A stretch of 64,000 bases of DNA from an uncultured Oscillospiraceae bacterium (GTDB taxonomy: Bacteria; Bacillota_A; Clostridia; Oscillospirales; Acutalibacteraceae). The DNA lies in NCBI GenBank assembly GCA_910587995.1, contig CAJUNS010000006.1, positions 1-64,000 of the forward strand, in the 5' to 3' direction. The position numbers and the translations under genes were made by a program. Position 1 is the stretch's first letter; every line of letters begins with the position of its first letter. Below, piece after piece: positions 41,849 to 48,965 of this stretch. Below the pieces are notes generated by a model. The model saw nothing but the letters and a program-made list of their open reading frames with translations, was not told the origin of the DNA and did no database searches.

Positions 41849-43475
41849 ATTGGTCCCACTCCGGCTGGGAGAGCTTTTGGTACAGGACTCCGTTGTAATA
41901 TTTGTCCTCCCGGAACTCTCCATCAAAGACAACGCCGCCATTTTCGTCAAACTGTGTGCCGTGGCCATGGCGCTTGCCGTTTTGCCAGCTTCCATAGTAG
42001 AGCAGCCGCCCTTCCCGGTCAAAGGCCGAGCCCAGGCCCGTAGCCTCGCCGCCGGACCACTGCCCCACAAACACCGTGCCGTTCTGGCCGTTGATGACCA
42101 CCCCGGCCCCTTCCTTTTTGCCGTTTTCCACCCGGCCGCTGTAGCGCAGATTGCCCTGAGCGTCAAACAGCGCCACCAGCCCGTCCGGCTGGCCGTTGGA
42201 CCAATGGGCCACATGCATGGCGTGGTCGCTGTCCCGAAAGGACACCCCGGGACCATCCCGGCGGTCGTCCTTCCAGAAGCCGGCATAGCACAGGGACCCG
42301 TCCTTATAGTAATGGGCCCCAAAGCCGTGGCGCTTGCCCTCCAGGTAGTCGCCCTCGTAGGAGGTGAGGCCCCCTGGCTGCTGGGTGCGGCCCCGGCCGG
42401 TGAGGTTGGAGGCTGCTTCCGGCTCTTGGGAAGCTTCCCTGGGTATGGCTTCCCCGGCCAATTGGGCTTCCGCCAAAATTTCTTCCAAAGCCCCGTCCGG
42501 GCCGGAGGCGGCTTCTTCCCGCTCCAAAGGCGGGTCCTCCGCCAAGCTGGGGGAGGCTTCTTCCAGCTGCTCTGAGGAAGCGCCGGCTTCCTCGGGCCCT
42601 TCTTCCGGCTCAGGCGTTTCCGGGCCGGTGGACTCCGCCTCTGCCGCATTTGTGGGCTCAGAGGCTTCCGCAGGCTCCGCCTGTGGGGCTTCGGATGCCT
42701 CCTGGGCGGGTTTGGACTCCGGGGCTGTCTGATCCGGCTGAATTTTGGCGTATTCCTCCAAGCTGGTAAAGGTAATGTTCGCGTCTCCGTCCTGTACCAG
42801 CTCGCCCTCCTTAATCTCCCAGGCGGGCATCAGCACCATGGTGCCGCCGGTGCCGTTGGCTGCGGCCTCCTGCCGGGCCTGGGCCTGACTTTGGGGGCAG
42901 CAGCATAGCTCCCCCTTGGTGGTGAGAAGCACCAGCAGGGGCTGGCCCAGCTGGGCGTCGGCCAAGCTCTGCTCCGCCGTGCCGGACTGATAGGGGGCGG
43001 GGTAGAGGGGGCTGCTGTGGAAGTCCTTGCGCTGGTTGTCCCAGTCCAGCCGGTCAATAAGGCCAGGACCTTGGCTGAGGGCAAAAGCCACCCGGGGCAC
43101 CGAGGAATTCCAGGGCTCATAATATTCGCTTTTCTGCCAGCGCTGCTCCTGGTCAAAGTAGATCCGGCTGACAATGGCCCCGTGCAGGTCCCGGACCACC
43201 ACCAGCCAGCCCTCGCCGGTGCGGAAAGCCTCTTCCAGGGTGACCCCGCCCCCGGCGGCTCCGGCGGCTTTTTTCTCCCAAAACATACTCCGGCGGGCGA
43301 TGCGGCCCCGCAGCCTGCCGGAAAAACCCTTTACCGTGGAGCTTTTTCCCGCCCGCACCGGCTTGCGGCCATTGGTGAGGAATTCCCTGCGGGCCAGGGC
43401 CAGTTCGCCCCGCAGCCCGTCCAGGCCCTCCCGCAGGGGAAAGCACACCCAGCAGATGTCAAAAATTCGTTCCAT
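41847..43475 (-). CDS. MORN-repeat protein with acidic linker
   Basis: The 542-residue protein lacks a signal peptide. The N-terminal 230 residues include a region reading WLVVVRDLHGAIVSRIYFD and a Cys cluster (ELCCCPQSQ); I do not recognise it. Residues about 250-360 are a Glu/Ala/Pro-rich, strongly acidic, probably disordered linker. About seven MORN repeats follow (YEGDYLEGKRHGFGAHYYKDG, GFWKDDRRDGPGVSFRD, GSWQNGKRHGHGTQFDENG). MORN arrays bind membranes or proteins, mostly in eukaryotes. GGGAG lies upstream of ATG 43475. Function unknown. Confidence 0.8.
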   Translation of the reverse strand: MERIFDICWVCFPLREGLDGLRGELALARREFLTNGRKPVRAGKSSTVKGFSGRLRGRIARRSMFWEKKAAGAAGGGVTLEEAFRTGEGWLVVVRDLHGAIVSRIYFDQEQRWQKSEYYEPWNSSVPRVAFALSQGPGLIDRLDWDNQRKDFHSSPLYPAPYQSGTAEQSLADAQLGQPLLVLLTTKGELCCCPQSQAQARQEAAANGTGGTMVLMPAWEIKEGELVQDGDANITFTSLEEYAKIQPDQTAPESKPAQEASEAPQAEPAEASEPTNAAEAESTGPETPEPEEGPEEAGASSEQLEEASPSLAEDPPLEREEAASGPDGALEEILAEAQLAGEAIPREASQEPEAASNLTGRGRTQQPGGLTSYEGDYLEGKRHGFGAHYYKDGSLCYAGFWKDDRRDGPGVSFRDSDHAMHVAHWSNGQPDGLVALFDAQGNLRYSGRVENGKKEGAGVVINGQNGTVFVGQWSGGEATGLGSAFDREGRLLYYGSWQNGKRHGHGTQFDENGGVVFDGEFREDKYYNGVLYQKLSQPEWDQ

Positions 43476-43655
43476 ACCCTCGCTCCCTCATTCTATTAAG
43501 AAAATAAGACCCTTGCTCCCAAGCCGGAACGCACAGCGCGCGCCGGGATGTTCTGGAAAGTAACGCGGCTGGCGTTCAACCCCAAACGCCGCGGCCCTTA
43601 TAAGCTTTTCCGGCCGCGCTTAGGGGGCCGCGGAGCTTTTTTACCTTGCGCGCGG

Positions 43656-43703
43656 TCAGCTTTCACTGAACTCAGCTCTCACTACTCGCTGCACCTGAGT
43701 TCA
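43656..43703 (-). other. Duplicated prfC 3' end beyond the stop codon
   Basis: The prfC gene ends GAGTTCAGCGAGAGC-TGA (residues EFSES). Exactly 45 bp later, in the same frame, GAGTTCAGTGAAAGC-TGA encodes EFSES and a stop again, with two silent differences. Readthrough of the first UGA would add TQVQRVVRAEFSES. Confidence 0.7.
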
Positions 43704-45299
43704 GCTCTCGCTGAACTCGGACAGTATCAGCCCCTCGTTGCGCTCCAGGGCCCAGTTGATGCTCCACTGGTTGGCGAAGAGCAGCAGGTACCGCCCCCGC
43801 AGGTCCTGGACCTTTTTGGTGTCTGAGGTCAGGTTCAGCTTTTTCAAGGCCTGTTCGTCCATGTCCTCATTGCCGATCCACCGGATGAAGGAGTAGGGGA
43901 GGGTCTGCATGAGGATATCCACATTGTACTCGTTCTCCATGCGGTACTGGAACACGTCAAACTGCAGGCTGCCCACCACGCCCACAATCACTTCTTCCAT
44001 GCCCGAGGCAATCTCCTGGAAAATCTGAATCGCGCCTTCTTGGGCGATCTGGTTGGCGCCTTTGACAAACTGCTTGCGCTTCATAGTGTCCTTTTGGCGC
44101 ACCAGGCTGAACAGCTCCGGGGCGAAGGTGGGGATGCCCTCGAATTTCAGCTTTTTTCCCGGCGCGCAGAGGGTGTCGCCAATGGAGAAGATGCCCGGGT
44201 CAAAAATGCCGATGATGTCTCCCGCGTAGGCTTCGTCGATGATTTCCCGGCTTTGGGCCATAATCTGCTGGGGCTGGGCCAGTTTAATCTTCCGGCCGTT
44301 GTGCTCCACCTCCATGCCCTTTTCAAATTTGCCGCTGCAAATGCGGATAAAGGCGATGCGGTCCCGGTGGGCCTTGTTCATGTTGGCTTGAATTTTAAAG
44401 ACAAAAGCGGAGAAGGCCGGGTCAAAGGGGTCTACCGCGCCGCTGGCGGTTTTTCGGGCCAGAGGCGGGGGCGTCAGCCGGAGGAAGTCCTCCAAAAAGG
44501 GCTCCACGCCAAAGTTGGTCAAAGCCGAGCCGAAAAACACCGGCGAAAGCTTGCCGTGGCGGACCTTATCCAAATCAAACTCATAGCCCGCGCCGTCCAG
44601 CAGCTCCACATCGTCCTTTAAGGTTTCATAGAGATAGGGGCCAATGGCGGTTTCCAGGCCGGGGTCGTCCAAAGAGTAATCCTCTTCCTCTACCTCCCGG
44701 CGTCCCGCGCCGCTCTCTTCGGGCACAAAGCGGAGCACCCGGTTTTTGCCCCGGTCGTACACGCCTTTAAAGTCCACGCCGGAGCCAATGGGCCAGTTCA
44801 TGGGGTAGGTGCCAATGCCCAGCTCCTTCTCAATCTCGTCCAGCAGGTCGTAAGGGCTGCGGGCGTCCCGGTCCAGCTTGTTGATGAAGGTGAAAATGGG
44901 AATATCCCGCATAACGCAGACCTTAAAAAGCTTGCGGGTCTGGGCCTCCACGCCCTTTGAGGCGTCGATGACCATTACGGCGGAGTCCGCGGCCATTAGG
45001 GTGCGGTAGGTGTCTTCCGAGAAATCCTGGTGGCCGGGGGTGTCCAAAATGTTGATGCAGTATCCGTCATACTGAAACTGCATGACCGAGGAGGTGACGG
45101 AAATGCCCCGCTGCTTTTCAATCTCCATCCAGTCGGAGACCGCGTGGCGGGAGTTGCGCTTGCCCTTGACCATGCCGGCCAGGGTAATGGCGCCGCCGTA
45201 AAGGAGGAATTTTTCGGTTAAGGTAGTTTTGCCCGCGTCGGGGTGGGAAATAATGGCAAAGGTCCGGCGGCGGGTGATTTCGGTTTTCATATCAGGCAA
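43701..45299 (-). CDS. prfC: Peptide chain release factor 3
   Basis: This translational GTPase recycles class I release factors after termination. G1 SHPDAGKTTLTEKF, G3 DTPGHQDFSEDTYR and G4 NKLDRD are present, with the RF3-specific RRRTFAIISHPDAG N-terminus. The length of 529-532 residues is standard. The start may be TTG 45299 (AAGGA 9 nt upstream) or ATG 45290 (spacing 18); the spacing favours TTG. An inverted repeat (CCGCGGCCC / GGGCCGCGG, 43589-43633) lies downstream without a clear T run. The stop region is duplicated (see 43656). Confidence 0.95.
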   Translation of the reverse strand: MPDMKTEITRRRTFAIISHPDAGKTTLTEKFLLYGGAITLAGMVKGKRNSRHAVSDWMEIEKQRGISVTSSVMQFQYDGYCINILDTPGHQDFSEDTYRTLMAADSAVMVIDASKGVEAQTRKLFKVCVMRDIPIFTFINKLDRDARSPYDLLDEIEKELGIGTYPMNWPIGSGVDFKGVYDRGKNRVLRFVPEESGAGRREVEEEDYSLDDPGLETAIGPYLYETLKDDVELLDGAGYEFDLDKVRHGKLSPVFFGSALTNFGVEPFLEDFLRLTPPPLARKTASGAVDPFDPAFSAFVFKIQANMNKAHRDRIAFIRICSGKFEKGMEVEHNGRKIKLAQPQQIMAQSREIIDEAYAGDIIGIFDPGIFSIGDTLCAPGKKLKFEGIPTFAPELFSLVRQKDTMKRKQFVKGANQIAQEGAIQIFQEIASGMEEVIVGVVGSLQFDVFQYRMENEYNVDILMQTLPYSFIRWIGNEDMDEQALKKLNLTSDTKKVQDLRGRYLLLFANQWSINWALERNEGLILSEFSES

Positions 45300-45401
45300 A
45301 GCAAGCCATCCTTTCTGGGGTAAAGTGGTGGTAGGGGACGGGGTGGCGGTTTACATGGGCAGAGGCCTCCTCCGGCGTGGAAATAGGTAGGGATATGGGA
45401 T

Positions 45402-45430
45402 ATTATACCGCAAAATGGGAAAAGATTCAA
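45402..45430 (-). promoter_or_regulatory. Promoter of prfC
   Basis: On the minus strand TTGAAT, a 17-bp spacer and TATAAT. The leader is about 100 nt. Confidence 0.8.
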
Positions 45431-45438
45431 GGGCGATG

Positions 45439-45466
45439 TTGGGGCGGGGAAACACGAAAAACTCCT
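45439..45466 (+). repeat. Fragment of palindromic repeat family 2
   Basis: GGGGCGGGGAAACACGAAAA and ACTCCTC match the right part of the copy at 31392. The left part with CAGAGATAATCATCTG is missing. Confidence 0.55.
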
Positions 45467-45601
45467 CGAAATGGATAGTCCCTTGGGCCGCGGCCACCCA
45501 AAAACCAGGCGGCAAAAAAGCCAGGCGCGCCCCGCCGTTAGCCAAATTGCCGCCAAAATCTTCCCCACGGGAAAAGCGTTCGTCTTTCTTCCGCTAAACT
45601 C

Positions 45602-45672
45602 TTGACAAAAGGGAGAAAAAAGTCTATACTTATAATAAAGCATAGAGATGAAACTTCTATCTTCAGTGCTTT
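45602..45672 (+). promoter_or_regulatory. Promoter and likely operator of the blaI-like operon
   Basis: TTGACA (45602-45607), a 17-bp spacer and TATACT (45625-45630). Just downstream are nested inverted repeats: ATAGA-N9-TCTAT (45642-45660) inside AAAGCA / TGCTTT (45637-45672). Their position at the transcription start suits autorepression by the encoded BlaI protein. Confidence 0.7.
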
Positions 45673-45706
45673 GCCCTGCAGGTCGGGAGCGAAAGGAGGT
45701 GAAACC

Positions 45707-46120
45707 ATGCGGGAGTTTACGCTTACCAAAACCGAGGAAAAGGTGATGCTGTTCCTTTGGGACCAGGGCAGGCCGCTGAGCGTGCAGGAAATGCTGGAGG
45801 CTTGGGATGGCGATGGCAAAACATGGAAGGACAACTACATGCGGGCCATTGTCCACTCTCTGGAAGAAAAGGAAGCCTTGGAGTTCTGCAACCTGGAGCG
45901 CCGGGGCAACCGGTATGCCAGGCGCTTTCAGCCGGCCTACTCCAAAAAGGAATACTATTCCCATCTGGTAAAGCGCGGCGGCCTCAGCGCCAGCGAGATG
46001 GTGAAGGTTGAGGCGGTTGCCTTGGCAGCCAGCGGCGACCAGCAAGGAATGGATGCCCTCATCCACGAGCTGGAAGAGATCATCGAAGAATACCGGAGGA
46101 GGGACGATGACGCCAAGTGA
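45707..46120 (+). CDS. BlaI/MecI-family transcriptional repressor
   Basis: The 137-residue protein has the BlaI winged helix (FTLTKTEEKVMLFLWDQGRPLSVQEMLEAW, NYMRAIVHSLEEKEALEF) and a C-terminal dimerisation helix (MDALIHELEEIIEEYRRR). BlaI proteins repress until cleaved after their M56 partner senses a wall-active compound. AAAGGAGG lies 6 nt before ATG 45707. Its stop overlaps the M56 start (GTGA), so the pair is translationally coupled. Confidence 0.92.
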   Translation: MREFTLTKTEEKVMLFLWDQGRPLSVQEMLEAWDGDGKTWKDNYMRAIVHSLEEKEALEFCNLERRGNRYARRFQPAYSKKEYYSHLVKRGGLSASEMVKVEAVALAASGDQQGMDALIHELEEIIEEYRRRDDDAK

Positions 46121-47226
46121 GCATAACGATTTTTTCGTTTGCCATGTCGGTTCTGTTCAGCACCATATTCATCGCGGCCATTCATGTGCTGCGAAACCGG
46201 GATTTCTTTCTTCGCTCCTTTGGCGTGCACACCATTTTGTTTTTATACGCGCTGTGCTTTTTCCGCGCGTTGGTGGTGCTGGAGCTGCCCTTTGCCCTGC
46301 CGGTGGGCCTGCGCAGCGCCTACAGCCAGGCGTTTGAGGCGCTGTGGTCCGCCCGCATGCAGGTGGATGACGCCAGCATCCGGCTGCCGCTGGTTTTGTG
46401 CGGCGTGTGGCTGGTGGTTGCGGCCACCCTCATCCTTCAGTTCTTCTGGATGAACCAGAAGGTGGCGCAAAAGCTGTCCTGGTGCTGCGGCAGCCCGACC
46501 TCTTTTGCCGGGGGAGTGCTGGCCCGTGTCAAAAGCGAGTCCCGGCGCAAGCCGGACGTCAGCCTCTGTGTCTGCCCGATGTTGGATGTACCCATGGGAA
46601 TAGGGGTTTTTCAAAAGCAGATTCTTCTGCCCGACGCCGCCTATACCCGGGAGGAGACCTATTACATCCTAAAGCATGAGTACGCTCACTTTTGCAACCG
46701 GGATTTACTCATCAAATTTCTGGTCCGGATGTTCTGCTGTGTGTTTTGGTGGAACCCTGCGGTGTACCTGCTCAAGCGGGACATTGCCCAGATTTTGGAG
46801 ATTAAATGCGACATGAAGGCCACGGAAGGCTTTAGCAAAAAGGAGAGGCTGGAGTACTTGCTGACCATTGTCCGCGTTTTAAAGGGCGTGGACGACCCCG
46901 ACCCCGGAGCGTCCTCCATCCTGGCAACGGGAATGATTTGCCGGAAAAACGGGGGCGACATTCGGGAGCGTTTCGAGCTGATGGCCAGAGAGGCGCGGCC
47001 GGTGGGCCGTGTGTGCCAGGGCGCGTTTTTAAGCTTGGCCGTAACGGCGGTTGTGCTCTCCTATACTTTTGTGCTTCAGTCCGCCTTTGACCCTCCGGTG
47101 GAGGATATCTTTACAGACAGCTCAGTGCAGGAGATAGATACAATTGGAGAAATATATTGTGCAAGAAAAAAGCGGGAAATATACGTTGGTTTTAGCAACT
47201 GGCGAGAAAGTCCCGATCAGCGATAA
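46117..47226 (+). CDS. M56-family (BlaR1-like) membrane metallopeptidase, C-terminus probably frameshifted
   Basis: The product has N-terminal membrane helices and the zinc motif HEYAH (KHEYAHFCNRDLLIKF), with a second-site Glu in EIKCDMKATEGF. A last helix (FLSLAVTAVVLSYTFVLQS) precedes a short extracellular tail. It lacks a penicillin-binding sensor domain, as in many clostridial M56 proteins. The annotated frame ends at 47226 with an implausible tail (ARKKREIYVGFSNW). The +1 frame from about 47143 reads LEKYIVQEKSGKYTLVLATG and continues to a stop at 47278. That looks like the true C-terminus, so a single-base error or mutation near 47140 is likely. Confidence 0.8.
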   Translation: MSITIFSFAMSVLFSTIFIAAIHVLRNRDFFLRSFGVHTILFLYALCFFRALVVLELPFALPVGLRSAYSQAFEALWSARMQVDDASIRLPLVLCGVWLVVAATLILQFFWMNQKVAQKLSWCCGSPTSFAGGVLARVKSESRRKPDVSLCVCPMLDVPMGIGVFQKQILLPDAAYTREETYYILKHEYAHFCNRDLLIKFLVRMFCCVFWWNPAVYLLKRDIAQILEIKCDMKATEGFSKKERLEYLLTIVRVLKGVDDPDPGASSILATGMICRKNGGDIRERFELMAREARPVGRVCQGAFLSLAVTAVVLSYTFVLQSAFDPPVEDIFTDSSVQEIDTIGEIYCARKKREIYVGFSNWRESPDQR

Positions 47227-47278
47227 GACTGTTGAAGTCTACGCTTCTTGCGGCATTGAAATAAAAGTGGAGGAATAA
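47143..47278 (+). other. Probable true C-terminal tail of the M56 protein (+1 frame)
   Basis: The segment encodes about 44 residues of well-formed beta-rich sequence (KYTLVLATGEKVPISDK, TVEVYASCGIEIKVEE). It is closed upstream by an in-frame TAG in GATAGATAC. Its TAA lies 2 bp before the next start codon, and its last codons (GTGGAGGAA) supply the ribosome-binding site of that gene. Confidence 0.6.
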
Positions 47279-47280
47279 CA

Positions 47281-47412
47281 ATGGACGGAATTATGCCTCA
47301 CGCAGATGTAATTGTACTTAAGCAGCGGATGTATCAGGGCCGGTTGCAATACCGCCGCTGGAACGAGACCAGAGGATACTGGGTTGATCCTTACTGGATC
47401 GATGTGAACTAA
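47281..47412 (+). CDS. 43-residue Trp/Tyr/Arg-rich peptide downstream of BlaI-M56
   Basis: ATG 47281 has GGAGG 8 nt upstream. The peptide (start MDGIMPHADVIVLKQR) ends in an aromatic segment RRWNETRGYWVDPYWIDVN. It has no signal peptide or membrane helix. Three Trp and four Tyr in 43 residues is striking, and the RRWN-x-T-x-GYWVDPYW pattern looks conserved rather than random. A transcription terminator follows directly. It is probably part of the BlaI-M56 operon; its role is unknown. Confidence 0.65.
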   Translation: MDGIMPHADVIVLKQRMYQGRLQYRRWNETRGYWVDPYWIDVN

Positions 47413-47438
47413 TCCTCAAAACAAACATCCCCCCGAAT

Positions 47439-47469
47439 GAAGCCTACAGCTTTGTAGGTTTCTTTTTTT
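47439..47469 (+). terminator. Terminator of the BlaI-M56-peptide operon
   Basis: The stem GAAGCCTACA / TGTAGGTTTC is followed by TTTTTTT. Confidence 0.9.
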
Positions 47470-47944
47470 GTGCGCGGCCCTTGGGTTTCCCAAAGCTTAC
47501 CGGTCCAGTTTTTGCATTGCCAATAAGCAAATGGCTTGATAGCCAGCGTAAGAGCAAGTAAGCCTTAAATTGAAACCCCGGAGAACGCAACTCTCCGGGG
47601 TTTCGCTTTGGTGTGAATTTGTGAGCCTCATCTTCACGGCTCTATTATAGCACAGTCCTTTGCAAAACGCAATAGGAATTTAATTTCCTGGTGCATCCAC
47701 AAAGAAGAGTTTATGACGAAATTTTGGCCTTCGGCGATTAAGGGGCTTTGGTCTCGCCTGCCGACTCGGTCGGTTGCTGGACGCGTGCCGCTGGCACGCA
47801 GCAACCCCTAAAAACCCCACCACCTTTGAAAAGGTGGACGAAACTTTTACTATTTGTTCGCCGGAGCCTTGCTTTTAAACTCTTCGCTTTAGAGACTCCC
47901 TTAATTTCCATGTGTGCCGAAAACTCCCTTTTGCATTTTTTCCA
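47470..47944. other. Long non-coding stretch with three hairpins
   Basis: I see no convincing gene in these 475 bp. There is a 13-bp stem GAAACCCCGGAGA / TCTCCGGGGTTTC at 47572-47604. A nested stem GTTGCT / AGCAAC around CGCGTGCC / GGCACGC lies at 47773-47806, and CCACCTTT / AAAGGTGG at 47820-47837. The latter two may be a dispersed palindromic repeat, but no second copy is in the window. Confidence 0.45.
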
Positions 47945-47973
47945 TTGCCAAACTGCGTTTGCGGTGGTATAAT
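47945..47973 (+). promoter_or_regulatory. Promoter of the nfnAB-like operon
   Basis: TTGCCA, a 17-bp spacer and TATAAT, giving a leader of about 85 nt. Confidence 0.85.
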
Positions 47974-48063
47974 AAAGTAGTCTTTTCTCCGGAAATCTGG
48001 CGGGCTCTTTTGCAAGGGGAAGGGCCCGCCCTATCATACTTGTGTGTAAAGGTTGTGAAGCCA

Positions 48064-48918
48064 TTGTACCGAATCGTGAAAAAAAAGCCCCTTAATCCCA
48101 CCGTCACCTGGATGGATGTGGAGGCCCCCGCCGTGGCGCGCAAGGCGGAGCCCGGCCAGTTCATCATCCTGCGGGTGGACGAAAACGGCGAGCGAATCCC
48201 CCTCACGGTGGCCGGTTTTGACCGGGAGGCGGGCACGGTCACCATTATTTTTCAAATTGTGGGGGCCACCACCGAAAAGCTAAACCGCAAGCAAGAGGGC
48301 GAGTTTATACAAGATTTTGTGGGCCCATTGGGTGTGCCCACCCATACCCAGGGCCTGGAGAAGGTGGCTGTGGTAGGCGGCGGCGTGGGCTGCGCCATTG
48401 CGTACCCCGTGGCCAAAAAGCTTTACCAGCAGGGCTGCCAAATTCATTCCATTGTGGGTTTCCGCAGCAAAGAGCTGGTAATTTTGGAGGAGGAATTTGC
48501 AGCCGCCAGCACCAAATTTTGCAAAATGAGCGACGATGGTTCCTGGGGCGAGAAGGGCTTGGTGACCGACGCCCTGCGCCGCCTGATTGAAAGCGGGGAG
48601 CGCTACGACCGGGTGATTGCCATTGGGCCGCTGATTATGATGAAGTTTGTCACAAAGCTTACCAAAGAATTTAATATTCCCACTACCGTCAGTATGAATC
48701 CCATTATGATTGACGGAACCGGCATGTGTGGGGGATGCCGCCTGAGTTTGATTCAAAATGGCCAGCGGGTCACCAAGTTTGCCTGTGTGGATGGCCCGGA
48801 CTTCGACGGTTTTGAGGTAGACTTTGACGAGGCCATGGCCCGAAGCGCCATGTACCGGGACTTCGAGCGCCACGCCCATGAGGAGGCCTGCAATCTGTTC
48901 AGAGGGGGAAAAGTATAA
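48064..48918 (+). CDS. nfnA: FAD/[2Fe-2S] NAD-binding subunit (NfnA / SudB-like)
   Basis: The 284-residue protein has a ferredoxin-reductase fold: an FAD region (PGQFIILRVDENGERIPLTVAGFD), an NAD-binding motif (VAVVGGGVGCAIAYPVAK) and a C-terminal [2Fe-2S] cysteine set (GMCGGCRLSLI...FACVDGP). With the next gene it matches NADH-dependent ferredoxin:NADP oxidoreductase, which bifurcates electrons, or sulfide dehydrogenase. The start is most likely TTG 48064, giving the family N-terminus YRIVKKKPLNPTV. Reading upstream is open, but no better site is seen. Confidence 0.88.
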   Translation: MYRIVKKKPLNPTVTWMDVEAPAVARKAEPGQFIILRVDENGERIPLTVAGFDREAGTVTIIFQIVGATTEKLNRKQEGEFIQDFVGPLGVPTHTQGLEKVAVVGGGVGCAIAYPVAKKLYQQGCQIHSIVGFRSKELVILEEEFAAASTKFCKMSDDGSWGEKGLVTDALRRLIESGERYDRVIAIGPLIMMKFVTKLTKEFNIPTTVSMNPIMIDGTGMCGGCRLSLIQNGQRVTKFACVDGPDFDGFEVDFDEAMARSAMYRDFERHAHEEACNLFRGGKV

Positions 48919-48965
48919 AAATAAATTTTTATGCTTTCCTGTTTTGTTAGAAAGGATGAAAACCA

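Noticed and set aside
47170..47182. A_AAA_AAG slippery heptamer in the M56 gene as a programmed -1 frameshift
   Set aside because: The heptamer is in phase, but a -1 shift meets a stop within nine codons. The plausible C-terminal tail is in the +1 frame, so this motif does not explain it.
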